From: Xylaria sp. FL1777
Lineage: Eukaryota; Ascomycota; Sordariomycetes; Xylariales; Xylariaceae
DNA: 64,000 bases
Direction: 5' to 3'
NCBI GenBank assembly: GCA_022578965.1
Contig: MU400521.1
Span: 434,001 to 498,000, forward strand
The first letter of the stretch is position 1. Each line of letters begins with the position of its first letter. The notes below the pieces were generated by a model. That model saw nothing but the letters and a program-made list of their open reading frames with translations. It had not been told where the DNA came from and ran no database searches. The position numbers and the translations under genes are program-made. Of this stretch, positions 12,785-25,469 are shown in pieces.

Positions 12785-13484
12785 AATATGTCGACATTGG
12801 GTTTATGCCACTGCTATTCTAACGAAACCATTGATTATAAAGCTGTTTATATCAGCTAGTTATGGGCAGTGAATGTTGGGTATGCTAAAGGAGCTCTGGG
12901 GCTATAGGTACTAGGATAGCAGAGTAATAAGACCCATCCCACCTGACTTGATACGCATTCGCATGTTTTTGCTACTGGAATTCCATAACTAAAGCTGTAA
13001 GTCTCTTAGATGATACTTTCAATTCATTCCCGAAAATCCCACGACATCCAGCTTACCAGGACGCGCCGAGCGGCCAGCAGGCGATAGCTGTCTTGCATGG
13101 GAGTTTGTTTTGGTCCTGCCGGTTTCGAGTCGTCCGCACACCCCGAAGCCCGTTTCCTCCCCGAGAGGCAAACCGTGACTTCCATGAGTCAGTGACGACA
13201 ATTAGCACGAACGGCACTCCACCAATCTACCCCTTCCGCTATCTTGGTGCCGAAAATAGCTCAATGAGGAGGAACCGGGAGGCTAACCAGATGCTCAAGT
13301 CCACTTGGTCTTCGAGTGGTTCTTCAGCTAGGCCTCTGTTCCACGAAGACGCCGGCAGGGTGTAAACATGATGAGCTGTAGGTTGACGGGTCAAAGATCC
13401 TGGGGAGGGAGGGGGTTGGCTTATCGACAAATCTCAAAATGTATCTGCAAAGGCTCCCGTCACGATCCTAATAGCCACAGTAGT
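12785..13484. other. Intergenic, no gene recognised
   Basis: Spacer between the glucanase stop and the decayed minus-strand reading frame. The 61-90 codon open stretches at 13.0-13.4 kb overlap on both strands and match no family I know. The minus-strand side may be a continuation of the relic at 13485-14031, too eroded to follow. Confidence 0.5.
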
Positions 13485-14031
13485 TATTCATCGGTGACAT
13501 GCTGCCACTCTGTGTGCTGTCCCGTGGAGGCCACAGCAATAGCGTAGTCGATCATTTTACTAGTAAAGGGAAATTAGACATAGCTGTTTGAGAGAAGAAC
13601 TGATAGCCTCTCCATATTAGCGCAGGTATAGTTCTCGATGGCAACATCTGCGCCTTGTCGCACAGTTAGCTTCAGGAGTGGGCGGTGGACGGCATCGTGC
13701 TACGCTAGCTTGGTGTGCGGATCCTTAATGAGGTGATTACTGCTCGTCACAGAGTCATGGAGCTCGCGCTTTTCAGATTCTAAAGTGACTAGCTGCATGA
13801 GATGATACAGCCTTAATGAAGGCTTGTCGCCGCCGTATATGACGAGCAGCGTGATCTATGCTCCCGCTTGCGTTCTAGATAGTCATGACCCTTGTAGTAC
13901 AGGCCATCGTCGTCAGGTGTGTCGAGTTCATCCTCAAGATTTGGTGTAGTTGGACCGGCATGTAATGCTTCCGCAGATTAGCCATTTGCAGGCTCGTCCA
14001 GTCCAAGAGCGTAGGTTATGTGAGTTTCATT
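13485..14031 (-). pseudogene. Decayed coding relic, possibly ankyrin-repeat type
   Basis: Read on the minus strand, two frames give protein-like sequence interrupted by stops. The first (about 14031 down to 13813) reads ...YALGLDEPANG-stop-SAEALHAGP... then DGLYYKGHDYLERKREHRSR and ends in TAA. After a one-base frame change the second (13813 down to 13485) reads RLYHLMQLVTLESEKRELHD, then TAG, then LLKLTVRQGADVAIEN, which looks like part of an ankyrin repeat. The internal stops are TAA or TAG where CAA or CAG would be plausible, the change expected from repeat-induced point mutation (CpA to TpA) or ordinary decay. No start codon or full-length frame remains. The ankyrin assignment is tentative; that this is a former coding region is more certain. 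Confidence 0.5.
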
Positions 14032-16286
14032 GGTTCATGAACTACCGGCCGGTGCGGTATTTCAATAGATCCGGGGCTCCGTCTGCTGTTGTGGAGCCCG
14101 GAGCTACGTCAAGTAACGTCTTCACGCCGAGCTAAGCTACGGTTGTGGTCGGAATGAAATAATTAAGCTACGATTGACTTAGAACTGTTTGCCTTTTCTG
14201 CTTATAATATACCTTCCTTTAGCTTTTAATTCCCGCCATCAGCGCAGCCTGAGGTTCGTCTGAATTATCAGAGCCATCTTTAACTACCTAACATAACAGT
14301 TAAACTTAAATTATCTAGTCAACGATCTAGTCAATGTTTTTACCATCCTCAACATATAAAATATCAAGGAGGGAATAATATATAGCGCCAGCTTAAGGGC
14401 AATCCGTCAGTTTCTAAGCTCAGTCGAATGATCTCGTATTATTCCCGAACTGCCTTACCCTGCCCAAAGTAAACACTCCTGACGAACAGCCCATCGCTAT
14501 TGGATCATTCAGCTCAGTGATACCGTATCGGACAAAGTCCGCTGCACTGCAAGTATTTCCCATACTGATATAGTCAACACAGAGGTCAGCCCATGTCAAC
14601 AGAGATCCCGGTTGACGGGCTGCGGTGACATGGAACGAATTAGGTATCCCAACCGCAGCCCATACACCACTCGGGGCGGGAATGTCGGCAGGCAGGCAGG
14701 CAGCCTGTATAGCATGGAATGGCAATGATCAGCGCCGCGTCTTCTCGCGTCTCCAACACAAAGAACATCCCGAGGAACATCAACCTCGTCAACAAACTAA
14801 CCGAGCTTGCTGATCCCAAGAAACATGCTCCAGCTAGTTGGGCCCAATGAGCTGAAAGCTGAGATCACAGAGCGGGGAGGCGGAAGTACCACTGCTCCCT
14901 CTTATGTTCGGGACCCGGGCTCCGGACCGTGTCGCCGACAGCACAATCAACGTCGATCTCACATGCAGACGAAGACTTCACGGAAGCAGGTAGAACTAAC
15001 AGGACACTCATAGCCCATCATACTCCTCGTATGCGGGTGTTATGTAGTTGACATTTTGCTCTAGCGGTATATTTTCTCTGAAATATTGATATCCTGCTAG
15101 CATCCTGTCCTATCATGCAGTTAGCACCCGATATTCAACCACGGCCACGTAGCTCTTGGAGTATTAGAATGGGCGTGCATGTTTTCCCTGGCCTTCGTCG
15201 TCCTGGTACTACCACAAGTGTGTATTAAGCAACCGATATAAAGTCGGAGGCTCGTTTGTGCGAGCCATAAGGTTCCGGGCTTTCCCGATGTTCTTCTTTG
15301 GATTCCGAAGAAGCAGCGAGTCTGGTTATTGCTAGAACAAGAAGCTTATGCTTCGGAGTTGTAGGTTGTAGGAATGAAGAACCCGTCAGAAGGCGAGAAG
15401 GTGATATTGCGACTCTGACGGCGCCGTTAGAAGTGACCCTATGTACAGAAAAATCGGAGCACCATATAGCAAGTTACGAGGCATTCACGTGGTGATAACT
15501 TTGTATAAGCCAAATCTGCGGCTTTAGTAATTGCATGGGAAGTAGACAGAGTCTTTTACTCTGCACTTGGCATATGATGTAACCTGCCTCTATCTTGCCG
15601 GTGTTTGCCTATGAACATACCAACTCCCTGTGGAATTACCGTGGCACATGATTTTGAGGACGATGCAAGGATACGATAACCTTAAATCACGGACGTTCAA
15701 GTCATCTTCCCACAGTTCAAGGACAGCTATTCCCATATATCGCGCGAAGACGGAGAGAGCCGGCAAACGCAGGGTGCGAGAGCGTTGCCGTCGTGATCAT
15801 GTCCTCACTGAAGTCCTGAATTTGTCACGAAGGATAACATTCACACCCCTTGATCAGTGACCCCGTAAGCTCGACGCGGTGCTTGGCCTAGTAGTAATGA
15901 GGTTGTAGTTGCATCACCCTGCAGAACGACGTGCCATCGTTCGTGGCCACCGTTCTCATAAGTGCCCAGGGCAAGGTTTTGACACCAAATCCCATGGGTT
16001 GGGGGTTCTCTGTGGCTTGTACGCTACTGCGCAAGGAGGACAGGACATGTTCGTACTTACACTAGAAATCTTTAGCATTGCCTTCCCACCGAGGGTCGAG
16101 TACTACCGTCGCATTCTGGCGGGGCTCGTGACCGAGTCTCCAGACATACCTACCTACACTAGGCGCAACCATAAACAATGGGGACTTCCAGCTAGACGCG
16201 GCCAGAAGTCAGCGAGGTATACCGTGCAAAGCAGTACTGGGCCGCCCCGATATCAGCGGTTCCGTGGGGATCTGGGGTCGAGGGCA

Positions 16287-16317
16287 GGTAGTGTAGGAGG
16301 TAGTGTAGGAGGTAGTG
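16287..16317. repeat. Short tandem repeat, 12-bp unit
   Basis: The unit GGTAGTGTAGGA occurs twice in full and then in part (GGTAGTG), followed by related GTGTAGT copies. It makes an artificial Gly-Gly-Ser-Val repeat in one frame. Confidence 0.8.
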
Positions 16318-16738
16318 TGTAGTGTAGTATGGGTAGGTGTGTAGATACATCAGGGGCGGGAAGCAAGACATGCATTGGTGGAGAAAGCGCGCAAATCCCA
16401 CGCGGAAGTGGTGGTGAATTGGAACAGATGAACGCATTTCTAGCGCGGATTCTCCGCATCGATGCCTGCTCGGGCGGTTGTGGCGGGAAACTCACTCAAC
16501 TCCCTCACCACTCCCTCACCACTTGGGGATTCATCGCCGGGTTGCCTTCCCACGAAAGGGGGATCTGTCGTCTTGTAACGTAGGACTTCACGTAGGACGT
16601 AGGTTTGCCGGCATATTTTAGAGTTAAACGGCAGTTGGGAGGATTTGAGTGGTAAAGTAGTCATGAGACTGCAGAAGGAGACCACCATCAGCTTCATAAC
16701 CTTATATCTCCGCGGTCGTGTACAGATGCTGAGCTTAA

Positions 16739-16782
16739 GTATGTATGTATGTATGTATGTATGTATGTATGTATGTATGTAT
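16739..16782. repeat. (GTAT)11 microsatellite
   Basis: Eleven uninterrupted GTAT units, 44 bases. On the minus strand it translates as a Tyr-Ile-His-Thr repeat inside an otherwise unremarkable open frame, which I consider fortuitous. Confidence 0.95.
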
Positions 16783-18558
16783 CTGGTATTAGGTATGATA
16801 CATGTGTATCTGTAGGTCATGTTGGAGTGGTGGGCTGCGTGCAACCGCAAGCGCAAGACGCTTATTACTACCTAGGAAGATCCATGCCGTCAAGCGTCTA
16901 AACGGATACGGTACCTAGCCTACTGTAGGTCCATGCTGTATTTCTGTATTATTTCTGTGCATGGATGGACTCATATCAGTTCGTATAGGGTGAGTTGTAG
17001 AAGCCAGGGGCTATCACGGCAATTCAAACCTTTCAGCAAGCTGCGGTTATCCTAGGTATCATATCTACCTACATATATGTACCTACCTAGTAGGTACAGT
17101 ACTCAGTACTGTAAGTGTAAGTCTTTATAGTGGAGATATGTGTCTTTAACCATGACATCAACTAGTATAGCAGTGGCGACTATATCGCGAGGGTTATTGT
17201 CGAGGGCTTCCTTTTTCTAGTATACTATAATACATATGCATATGTCGCCTGTCATGTTTACGAACAATGGGACTTTTTTTGTTGTTGTTTCAGCCAAAAA
17301 GGCTTGGCGCATCACATGTTAGAGACAACTGTCTGAGACGAAACACTGATAAGATGTGAATAACCCGAAAAAAAAAAGGAAGAGATACCTAGATAGCATG
17401 GTATGGAGACGGCGGCTGCCTGTCTTTACGAAGGCCACCCCCGCCAAAAGGTGAACTCTAGGCAGAGAGATTCTCTATACCTACATATAGACGCGGGCGC
17501 GCAAGCATACATACTACGTCGCATTCTGTAGCAATACATGTAGTGGTTGCAATTACCACTTGTTTTGTATACCTGCCTCTGTATTCGTATCTAGTATGAT
17601 ACTTACATATCCGTTTGCGTGTGGGCCTCCACCAATAGCCGGATTTGGATTGGCTTGCATTGGTGTGTGGATAAGAAAGCGGTACTGTGTGTAATGTCGA
17701 GTTCGTATGACGTGGTGATTGGTTGGTAGGAGCTGTGGGATGACGTGCAGACAATAGTCGAACTGTAATGGCCGAGTGTCTGGAAATCGGCCTTCTTGCA
17801 AGTAGATATCTACACTAGATACTCCTTAGAATCCTTTTCAGGTTATTTTCAGAGGCAGGACCCTTGACAGGTTACGTACGCAGTGCATGCACTACGTGTA
17901 GACCAGATAAGATATCGGCAGTCTGCCACGTACGGTGATGTAGGTCTACAGCTGTGCATGGTACATGCTGGGGTCGACGACAACAACAATAACGACAACT
18001 TGTTGTTATGCGTAGGTCTGTCTCTGAACTCTGCGTCAGATTATCACGTCTACTTAGTCTAGTGTAGCACTGGGCAGATTCAGCATATACCTATGCATAC
18101 TACTACAAGTATGCTATCATGTATGTAGACCAGATAGGTTTTATACCATTGCGTAGGTACTACGAAGAATGTGGCATCCCCTGCATACGGATGGAGCTAG
18201 AACCGCGTTCGGGCTGAGAGAGCTGGCGACGGTTCGCCAATGATGGTGCGCCGTTGATGGTTTAGGCTGTTGTCTAATTCTAACGAATTGGTGGATGCGA
18301 GACTGCATACCCAAGTGCATATCGCCGCACGAAAGGGGCTAAGGGGCTTGGGTCGAACTGTGTCGATGGTACGGCTGAGCATGGTGGCGTTGATGTTTAT
18401 CAGTGTGGCATCTAGTATACTGTACATAGTACCGTTATGCCTATCTAGAATTATACTATAGTGCGTACTATCTATACTACGTCAGGTAAGTGTTCGAGGA
18501 ATGGTGTGGGCTCAGCCGAGTTTGCAGTAGTCTAAGCACATGTAGTATAGTTCAGAAA

Positions 18559-18738
18559 CTACCCCTCGGCTAGAGTTGTCTCTTTCTTCTTAGACTGCAG
18601 GCGGCGTTCTTCAACCCATCCGAGGAGATAAAAGGCACCAACTCCCCCAATGCGCCCGCCCAAGCGAGTCCGTGAAACAATTTCTGTGATTCGCTGTTCC
18701 TGGCTATTTTGGAATCGCGATGGCACAAGCTGAGAGAC
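18559..18738 (-). other. Coding-like patch, possibly a terminal exon or relic
   Basis: A 59-codon open stretch on the minus strand ending in TAG. Its translation has the pattern of a real small membrane protein: a polar start, RITEIVSRTRLGGR, then a hydrophobic GGVGAFYLLGW, then a basic VEERRLQSKKKE tail. There is no ATG in this frame; a TCTCTCAG that could be a splice acceptor lies at its 5' edge, but I could not find an upstream exon of matching phase. It may be the last exon of a small gene, a relic, or chance. I do not recognise the family. Confidence 0.25.
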
Positions 18739-21700
18739 TCATGCCGTACGCGATCGTCGCCTATATGTATGACCACAGTCGGTGGCGTGCTTCTCTCGGC
18801 CGTGTTGGTGGTCAAACCGGCCGAGTGATACCTGACAAACGCAGTCGAACCATTCGAGTTCTGTCGTGGTCGTTCGGCGGATCGCAGCTACACACCATCG
18901 ACACACAGGGCACTGGATAGACGGTATACTGCGTACATGCTAGTAATCTTGGTAGCGTACATACTTACATGGCTTCCTCCGCATTTTCGCTCCAGATTCT
19001 CCTCGTCTCCTGGGTCTACGGTAACCCTGAACGGAGCTCTTGCGCCGGTACTATGCCGTTTATGGTGTAAATTCTGGAGCCATATAATACGGTAATCTAT
19101 CGGCATCGCGTTGAGTAAAAGGCCATGTCTTATGTACTTTATCTATCACTAGGCTTCTCTTGATTAGACTCGATTAGATGTGAGGATATACGCTATAGGA
19201 TCTCCACTGAGTAAGAAAGATGGCGCAGGGATCTGGGTAGCTGCCAATGCAACCCAGAGACGGAGTGCATCATACGGCATAGCCCAGAGGTAAGGTGATT
19301 TGGAGACTTGGCTCGTTGTACTTTTCAGAAACCTGAATACATTTTGTGTGGCGTACGAGTTCCTCACGTCCTTGATGACACAGCATGCCTGTTCTTCCTG
19401 GCACATCAGCGAAATCCCTCCGTTGGCTGCAGCAGCCGATCCTGCAGAGAGATTTTAGTTACGGCGATTGAACGCGGTCTCATCGTGTGTCTCGGACTGC
19501 ACATGTAATAAAACTCGGGCCGAGACGTATCAGCCGAACGTCTACTGGAACTGGAGCTAAGTTGATAACCAACGGCCCTCACGAACAAACAAGTGCATCC
19601 ATTCTGGGTCGTGATGCTGCCATGGCGTAATTGTGTACCTGGGTAGGTTTGGCGGCCGATTTGCTTTTGCCGATCTGCACTTACATGCAGCGGCCTGAAA
19701 ATGATCGAAGATATCACCTACATTAGTATCCCTTGTACAGCCTAGGCTCGGACTTATTTCTAAAATTTGTGGTTTATGATAGGTCCTCCGCAGACTCGGT
19801 GTTAATACCAGGCAACCTGCTATACCTACACTAGACGGGGAATAATTGAGCCGTCAAGAAATATGACAAGTTGTTTTCTTCTAATATGCTAATCAATAAT
19901 GCTCCTGGGTTGAAGGGATGGGAAAATGCGCAATTCTGTTGGCTATAGAAGTGTTCAGGGTTGGCCGTCCTTTGATTCACACTGAGTAGTCTTCCCCGCA
20001 AGCGTCTACCCAGGTCTTGGCTAACTGGTTCAAATTCAATGGCCAGACCTGATTGGTTATTATTAGTGGATGTGGCTCATGCTAAAATCCCCGACGCCAT
20101 CAGAGACGTCTTCTCCCTCTCGATTCATCCATCCGCCTTGGACCGCTCTTTTGCTCGACGATGTCTTATTTTGGGAGCATACGGGAATACTACGTAGTAG
20201 TAGATCAGATAAGATTCCCTATTAGTAGAATACCTCTAGTATCGCCATTATCGCTTGCGGCGGCGGGGCACAAGGAAAACTGCAGCATCTGGACCGAACC
20301 CTGAACCTTGCTCCCGTCACTCTCACTAAATTGTGGTCGCATGGCTTCCCGCAAATACCTCAGTTGCAATGGTTTGAATGGAGACCTAAAATGCTACTCT
20401 GCACTGTACGAGAGCGTACCCTACCTAAAGTTAAGGGGCTATGCGTTCATCCCACTGCATGTTTCCTTTTACAGTAAATGGGGCGCAAATATAAGGATGC
20501 TCGAGCGTTAACATGAGTTCACAATGACCTTGCGACGAACCGCAAATCTCAGCTAGGTATAATGTCGTGTGATATCAGCAGTTCTAGTGTAGAGTGACGA
20601 TGTCTATTTGGGAAGAGAGTCCAAGGGTATAAGGGTCTAGACCGTCTGTCTGTTCCGTATGGAAGTAGGGGCTATGGGTGGATGTCTAGTGCTCACAAAC
20701 CACAGAGGAATCACAGAGGAACATACCAAGGCATGGTCTGTAGCATCGTGAAGGTGGTCGTCGCAGGCACCAAACCCAAATGTGGATATAGTCCATAGTG
20801 TAGGATAGGCTAGAATCTGCTACGTAATGCTAGCCCCCTGCATTAGCAGGCCTAGGGAATGAGTAGTTCGGGTCCGGGTTTGATGGATGCACCGTCGCCA
20901 TTGGCGCCAACAGTCAAAACCTGATGAGGAAGCCGGAGGCCCGTATGGATCGTGCAAGGTGCAAGTACCCAGTCATAAATCGTGTGCCGTGTGAACCATC
21001 GTGAGCTAGGAAATTGGGAACAGGACGTTAGAATGCGGAGAAACCTTGGCGAGGTATCTGAAGGAGCTGCCGGGTAACGGAGCTGGCTGGGTAGACATTT
21101 GTTCGTGTCGAGGCGGAGGAATACGAGGTAAGAGACGACCTCGCTAGCAGTCTCATACCACGGCGGGAATGGTGGTCATACAATAAATAGCCAGCTCATC
21201 GGCTAATCCTCAAAAGATGCAAATCATGAAATCTCATCCAGCGCTGAGCTATTTATTCTATAGATACTGTCAGCATCTTCTGTCTTGTACTTCTTGTTAT
21301 ACTAGTAATAGTATACTTCAAAGGATTGTAGTGAAACCAGTGACTCTTCCCTGGTGTTAGTGTGTGCACTTACTATGTGGTGCAAATATGAGCTGAGTGC
21401 GACGATCCCCTACTCCGCCTTCGGGCTTGGGCCGCTGTACTATGTATTTTGATGTGTTGCCCATCGTGCACCCTTGCGTCACCCGGTTGGGCCTTTTTGA
21501 CTGTATGACCGTGACTCCAAAGCCGGTCCCTGTGGTGCGGCCTGATTGGCATCGTGAACGCCTCTGCTATTTGGAACACTACTTTAAATATGCCGACCCC
21601 GCGGTCCAGACTCACATGGATGCAGCCCCTTTGGGCATGCAGGCAGGGTAGTCTGAATAGGGACAAAGTCAGGCATTGGGGGTGCCCCTCCGAAGTCACA

Positions 21701-24700
21701 TCACAACAATGATGGTATCGTGGGCCGTAGAGAAGCGCCGGGAGAGAAAGGGAGGGAACGAGAGAGAGACGATGTTTGTGCTTATTAGCGTCACGAGCCA
21801 AAAGGGATGCAATGCGGTAACGAGAGAGATTTTAGATGTCCTAGTGCATCTGAAGAGCGGGGAGGCTCCGTGACGCAGAGGGGTGTCGTCGCCACGCTGT
21901 TGCAGCAAGCAACGGCGACAGCGGAAGATGAAAATGTCCCTGTCATCTTTACATTAGACAGGGGTAGATGGCGATGCCGGCAAGGGGCAGGAACAGGACT
22001 CCTGACAGGATAAAAGGAGATTCTTTTCGTGTAAGCCCACAAGAGCCTCATGCTACACATACTACGTAGGTAAGTAGGTATACGGGTGGTGAATAAGCTC
22101 CCAGCACGTTTTCATGCAATTCGGTGAAGATTCTAGTGGAGGTAGCCTCGCAACCCGACCTCCTTGTAATACTGTAAACCATGTATCTTGCCGACGTGCT
22201 TACTTATGTCCAGGGGAAGGCTGCACGAACTTGTCACTTCCTTGCCCATTTGCCCATCTACTGATATACTATATACTAAGTAATTATAACTCTTACTTAC
22301 TTGCTTAAGTATGTCTACACGCCCCATTCGTTTTATTATACTCGCAGCACACAGGTCCCGCGCTGTGGTTGGACAGTCACGCGGCGTCTCTACATAGTAT
22401 ACCATAGTTCGCCACGCCTACCCTACGTAGTAGTTCAAGGTGGCGAATCGCTAGCGCCAATTAGGTTACAGGTTTACTCGTGCAAGGAATTTATGATGGG
22501 CAGATAGTGTGATGGAAGCTTGGCAGAATGGCGGTCAACAACCGAGCGGCTAGAGTTTGCGAAGCTCGGGAGTCGGAATAGGTAACATCGGCTCTATACT
22601 GCGAAGTGATACATGTACATCATGTCTTCTACCGCACGATGTAACACGTGGCAATCGACACAAGTACAAGAAGACCAAAACTTCAACCGGCTTGAAGGTT
22701 GATATTGCTCGGTCAGGTAACTACAAACTAAACGACCTATCTAATAGACGATTGGCCTAGTACCTAGCATAGATAGATAGCTTGCTTGGCTATGCCAGAG
22801 GGGCAAGGTTGGCATAACATCGGTCATTCCTACGCACATTTATACTACTGTCTGGTTTGGGCCTAGAACTCAGACGGTACCTCCCTCATACTACATGTAT
22901 ACTACGTATTGAGCATTCTCGTCAATTGCTACATACATCCTGCGCAGCCTGGTACTATCCCCGTACATGACATGGCTGTTCTTGTGTGACGTGGCCCGTC
23001 ATTTGCCCTTACTCAGTCAGGTACTGTCAGGTATCCGGCTCGAGGCTAGCCGCTGCCTACATATGTACCATACGACATCGCCAGTCGGATTGTCGTTCGA
23101 CCAATGTTTAGAATGACGCCCCCTTGCGCCTCATGCAATTGTCTTCGCTTCTATTACTGTAGATGGTCAGCATTCACAATAAAGGGATAACGGACCATCT
23201 CTACATGTACGCAGTAGGAAGAAGAAGTGGGACACCATGGAAGCATCCAATGTCTACTTAGGGCGGGCCGCTCCTAGTTGAGTACCTATCTACATGTACA
23301 CTACACCGCGAATCAGATTCCCGGTCATTCCCAGTTTTGCATATAGTATATACAAATACTGCGTAGTATACAAGTCAATATGTGCTGGCATACTTGTACA
23401 TCGTTAGAGCAGGGAATTCTCACATTAACGTCTGTCTTATTATGGTATTATCATACTGTAGTAGGCTAAATTTTATGATATTGAGCTGGTTGCACATGAA
23501 CTTACCTAGGTTGATTCTAGAGAGATCGGTTAACTTGGATAAATGATAATAGACCTCGTAACTTGCTCTCTGTTAAGGTATCATAAGGAATACCTATGCT
23601 ACACATGGCAGTAATTACTATACAAGCCTTTATGCTTGCTGTTAACAGGGACTTTAGCAAGAGCTGTTTTCAAAATAAGTAGTGTAGCATTAAGACCAGA
23701 ACACCTTAGCTAATTTGATAGATCCTAGAGCGATAAGCTACTAGCCAAGCCACTGTACATATGGCAGTATTAGCAGATTGCTGGTTAGTGCGCTAGTACA
23801 AATACAGACTAGTACATCTTGTTAATATAGTGCAATATTTCAATGTTGTTACCAGTCCATGTTACTGGCGCTACTTTTGTACTTTTGCACTAAGTACCTA
23901 ACAATCTTTGCTTGGCATAAAGATATATAAATGGATGTAAGGCTACCTCTACAGGTGGTTTAATTGGGTATTCTAATGTGTTAGCTTTTGAATTCCTTGC
24001 TCCAGTCAGGTAAAGCATGGCATCGACATTTATGGTGTGTTATGGATGGACCAACACAAGATCAATTGTGGCTGGTACCCATAGAATGCTTGAGATAACT
24101 TAGCTGTAGGAATACTAAGTAGGCAGTAAGGCTATTTTCAAGACAACTAACTCAAGCCACTAAGATAGTTCGTGTTACATGTCTTACATTTTAACAGATC
24201 TATAGACGAAAGAAATTTTGTAATGCAGTTATAGCTAAAAGATGCGTAAATATTAAGTGCAACATAGGAATAAGGAAGCGCATCATCAAGTATAAAGTTG
24301 CTTACAGAATATCTTCCTATTACTATATGTGAGACCAAGGATAAATACCTCATGCTGGACAAAGCAGGCGTTGAGTTCCTAGGTAGCCAGGATTCGTAGG
24401 CGTAGTGAAGTATAGCAAAGAATTTAACTCGTGATAAGCATTAACATATTAGTACATCTATCAAGATCTTTGAGATTACATATGTAATATGTCCACTGTC
24501 TACTACGTAGCGTATTACTATTTTGCTGTGAATCGTGCCATCGTTCACAAAAACTTCTAATTCCGATAAAGAATACCTATACTAGATAAGTAGTCTGTCC
24601 AGATGCTGTATTACTTAGGCCATGATAACAGCCCGCACTGTGAAATGCATGCTTGTGCAGCTACCTACACTACGTACACAATATAGTATGATATACCTTG

Positions 24701-25469
24701 CTGCAGTACGACCACCATTGGCTCCCAAAGGCAAAACAGGCTTCTTGGGGCTCGGCAGGGCTAGGCACATGGAGCTGCAGTAGTATACAGTATATACTCG
24801 TGCAGGAAGTGGGTTGCAGCCGCTTTCTATACACGGCGAATACTCATTGACGCAGCACCATGTTCTGGTTAATATGGAGTATACAGACGTACCTGCTCGC
24901 TCGGGACCCGCTTCCTCACACTGTCTACCCAGTTGCCGAGACCCTAAAGTGGAACTTCCCTGCTGCACGGACATGTCGTGTGGTGGGTAGGTACAAGAGT
25001 ACTTTGGCGCACTAGAGTTAGAGGGGTGTGCTAGACATACCTGCACAGTCTACTCCACCAGCCCACCAGCAGCCACCTTTTCCCAAGACAGCGCCCAGAG
25101 ACCAAACCTTCCACCACCACTGACAAACGCTCTGTCCGAGTTATCATCTCTTGATTCCCCAACACCGGGCCTCATTCGACCAATTCTTTTCTGCCCTCTC
25201 TGGACTACCCACCCGTGAAGACCTTATATGTGCATTTAAGCTTTTGCATCACACCTTGCTTCTGCTTGTCTGTTCCAATTCTTTTGTGGCTACCGTCCCG
25301 TCCAAGTTGCGCCAGGTTCCGTGTGTCCTCGTCCTCATAATGGCCTGCTGATGACCCGTCCTCTCTATATGTCTGTCCTCGAGCCTTCGTGATTGCGACG
25401 AGATGCTTCGACTGCGTCTCAGAATGACCGCCACCAAACCACCACGATTTCAACCACGCCCTCGTCGCT
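18739..25469. other. Gene desert including an AT-rich stretch; kinase 5' leader at its right end
   Basis: Nearly 7 kb with no gene I can support. Roughly 23.3-24.6 kb is visibly AT-rich with stops in every frame, as expected for eroded or RIP-treated DNA, but no transposase or reverse transcriptase motif survives that I can see. Perfect or near-perfect short palindromes built from TACGTA, TACATGTA and CCTAGG are frequent (for example around 20190, 22055 and 24500). The last 400 bases are pyrimidine-rich and free of such palindromes and probably hold the promoter and leader of the kinase gene. Confidence 0.55.

Larger units (their letters stand above)
14032..18558. other. Gene desert with microsatellites and palindromes
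   Basis: About 4.5 kb without a convincing gene. A further minus-strand patch at 14045-14130 reads GVKTLLDVAPGSTTADGAP in yet another frame and may belong to the neighbouring relic. The remainder contains simple repeats (16287-16317 and 16739-16782), many TACCTA/TAGGTA-type inverted repeats (for example 17079-17097) and short open frames on both strands with repetitive or low-complexity translation. Confidence 0.55.

Noticed and set aside
14420..14725. 101-codon minus-strand frame, Cys-containing, possibly a small secreted protein
   Set aside because: No ATG start (it would begin at TTG directly after a TGA), no signal peptide, and a GCCT slippage repeat at its 5' edge. The composition is plausible, but nothing supports expression.
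15909..16322. 137-codon plus-strand frame
   Set aside because: Ends in a tandem-repeat-encoded Gly-Gly-Ser-Val stretch and has no domain pattern.
16700..16800. Repeat array considered as CRISPR
   Set aside because: It is a simple tetranucleotide microsatellite without spacers, in a eukaryotic genome.
16440..16856. 138-codon minus-strand frame
   Set aside because: Contains the (GTAT)11 microsatellite read as a Tyr-Ile-His-Thr repeat; otherwise featureless.
21373..21801. 142-codon minus-strand frame
   Set aside because: His- and Arg-rich, overlapped by plus-strand frames of similar length, no recognisable motif.
24615..25046. 143-codon minus-strand frame with many Cys residues
   Set aside because: No signal peptide or regular Cys pattern, and the region contains TACGTA-type palindromes typical of the spacers.
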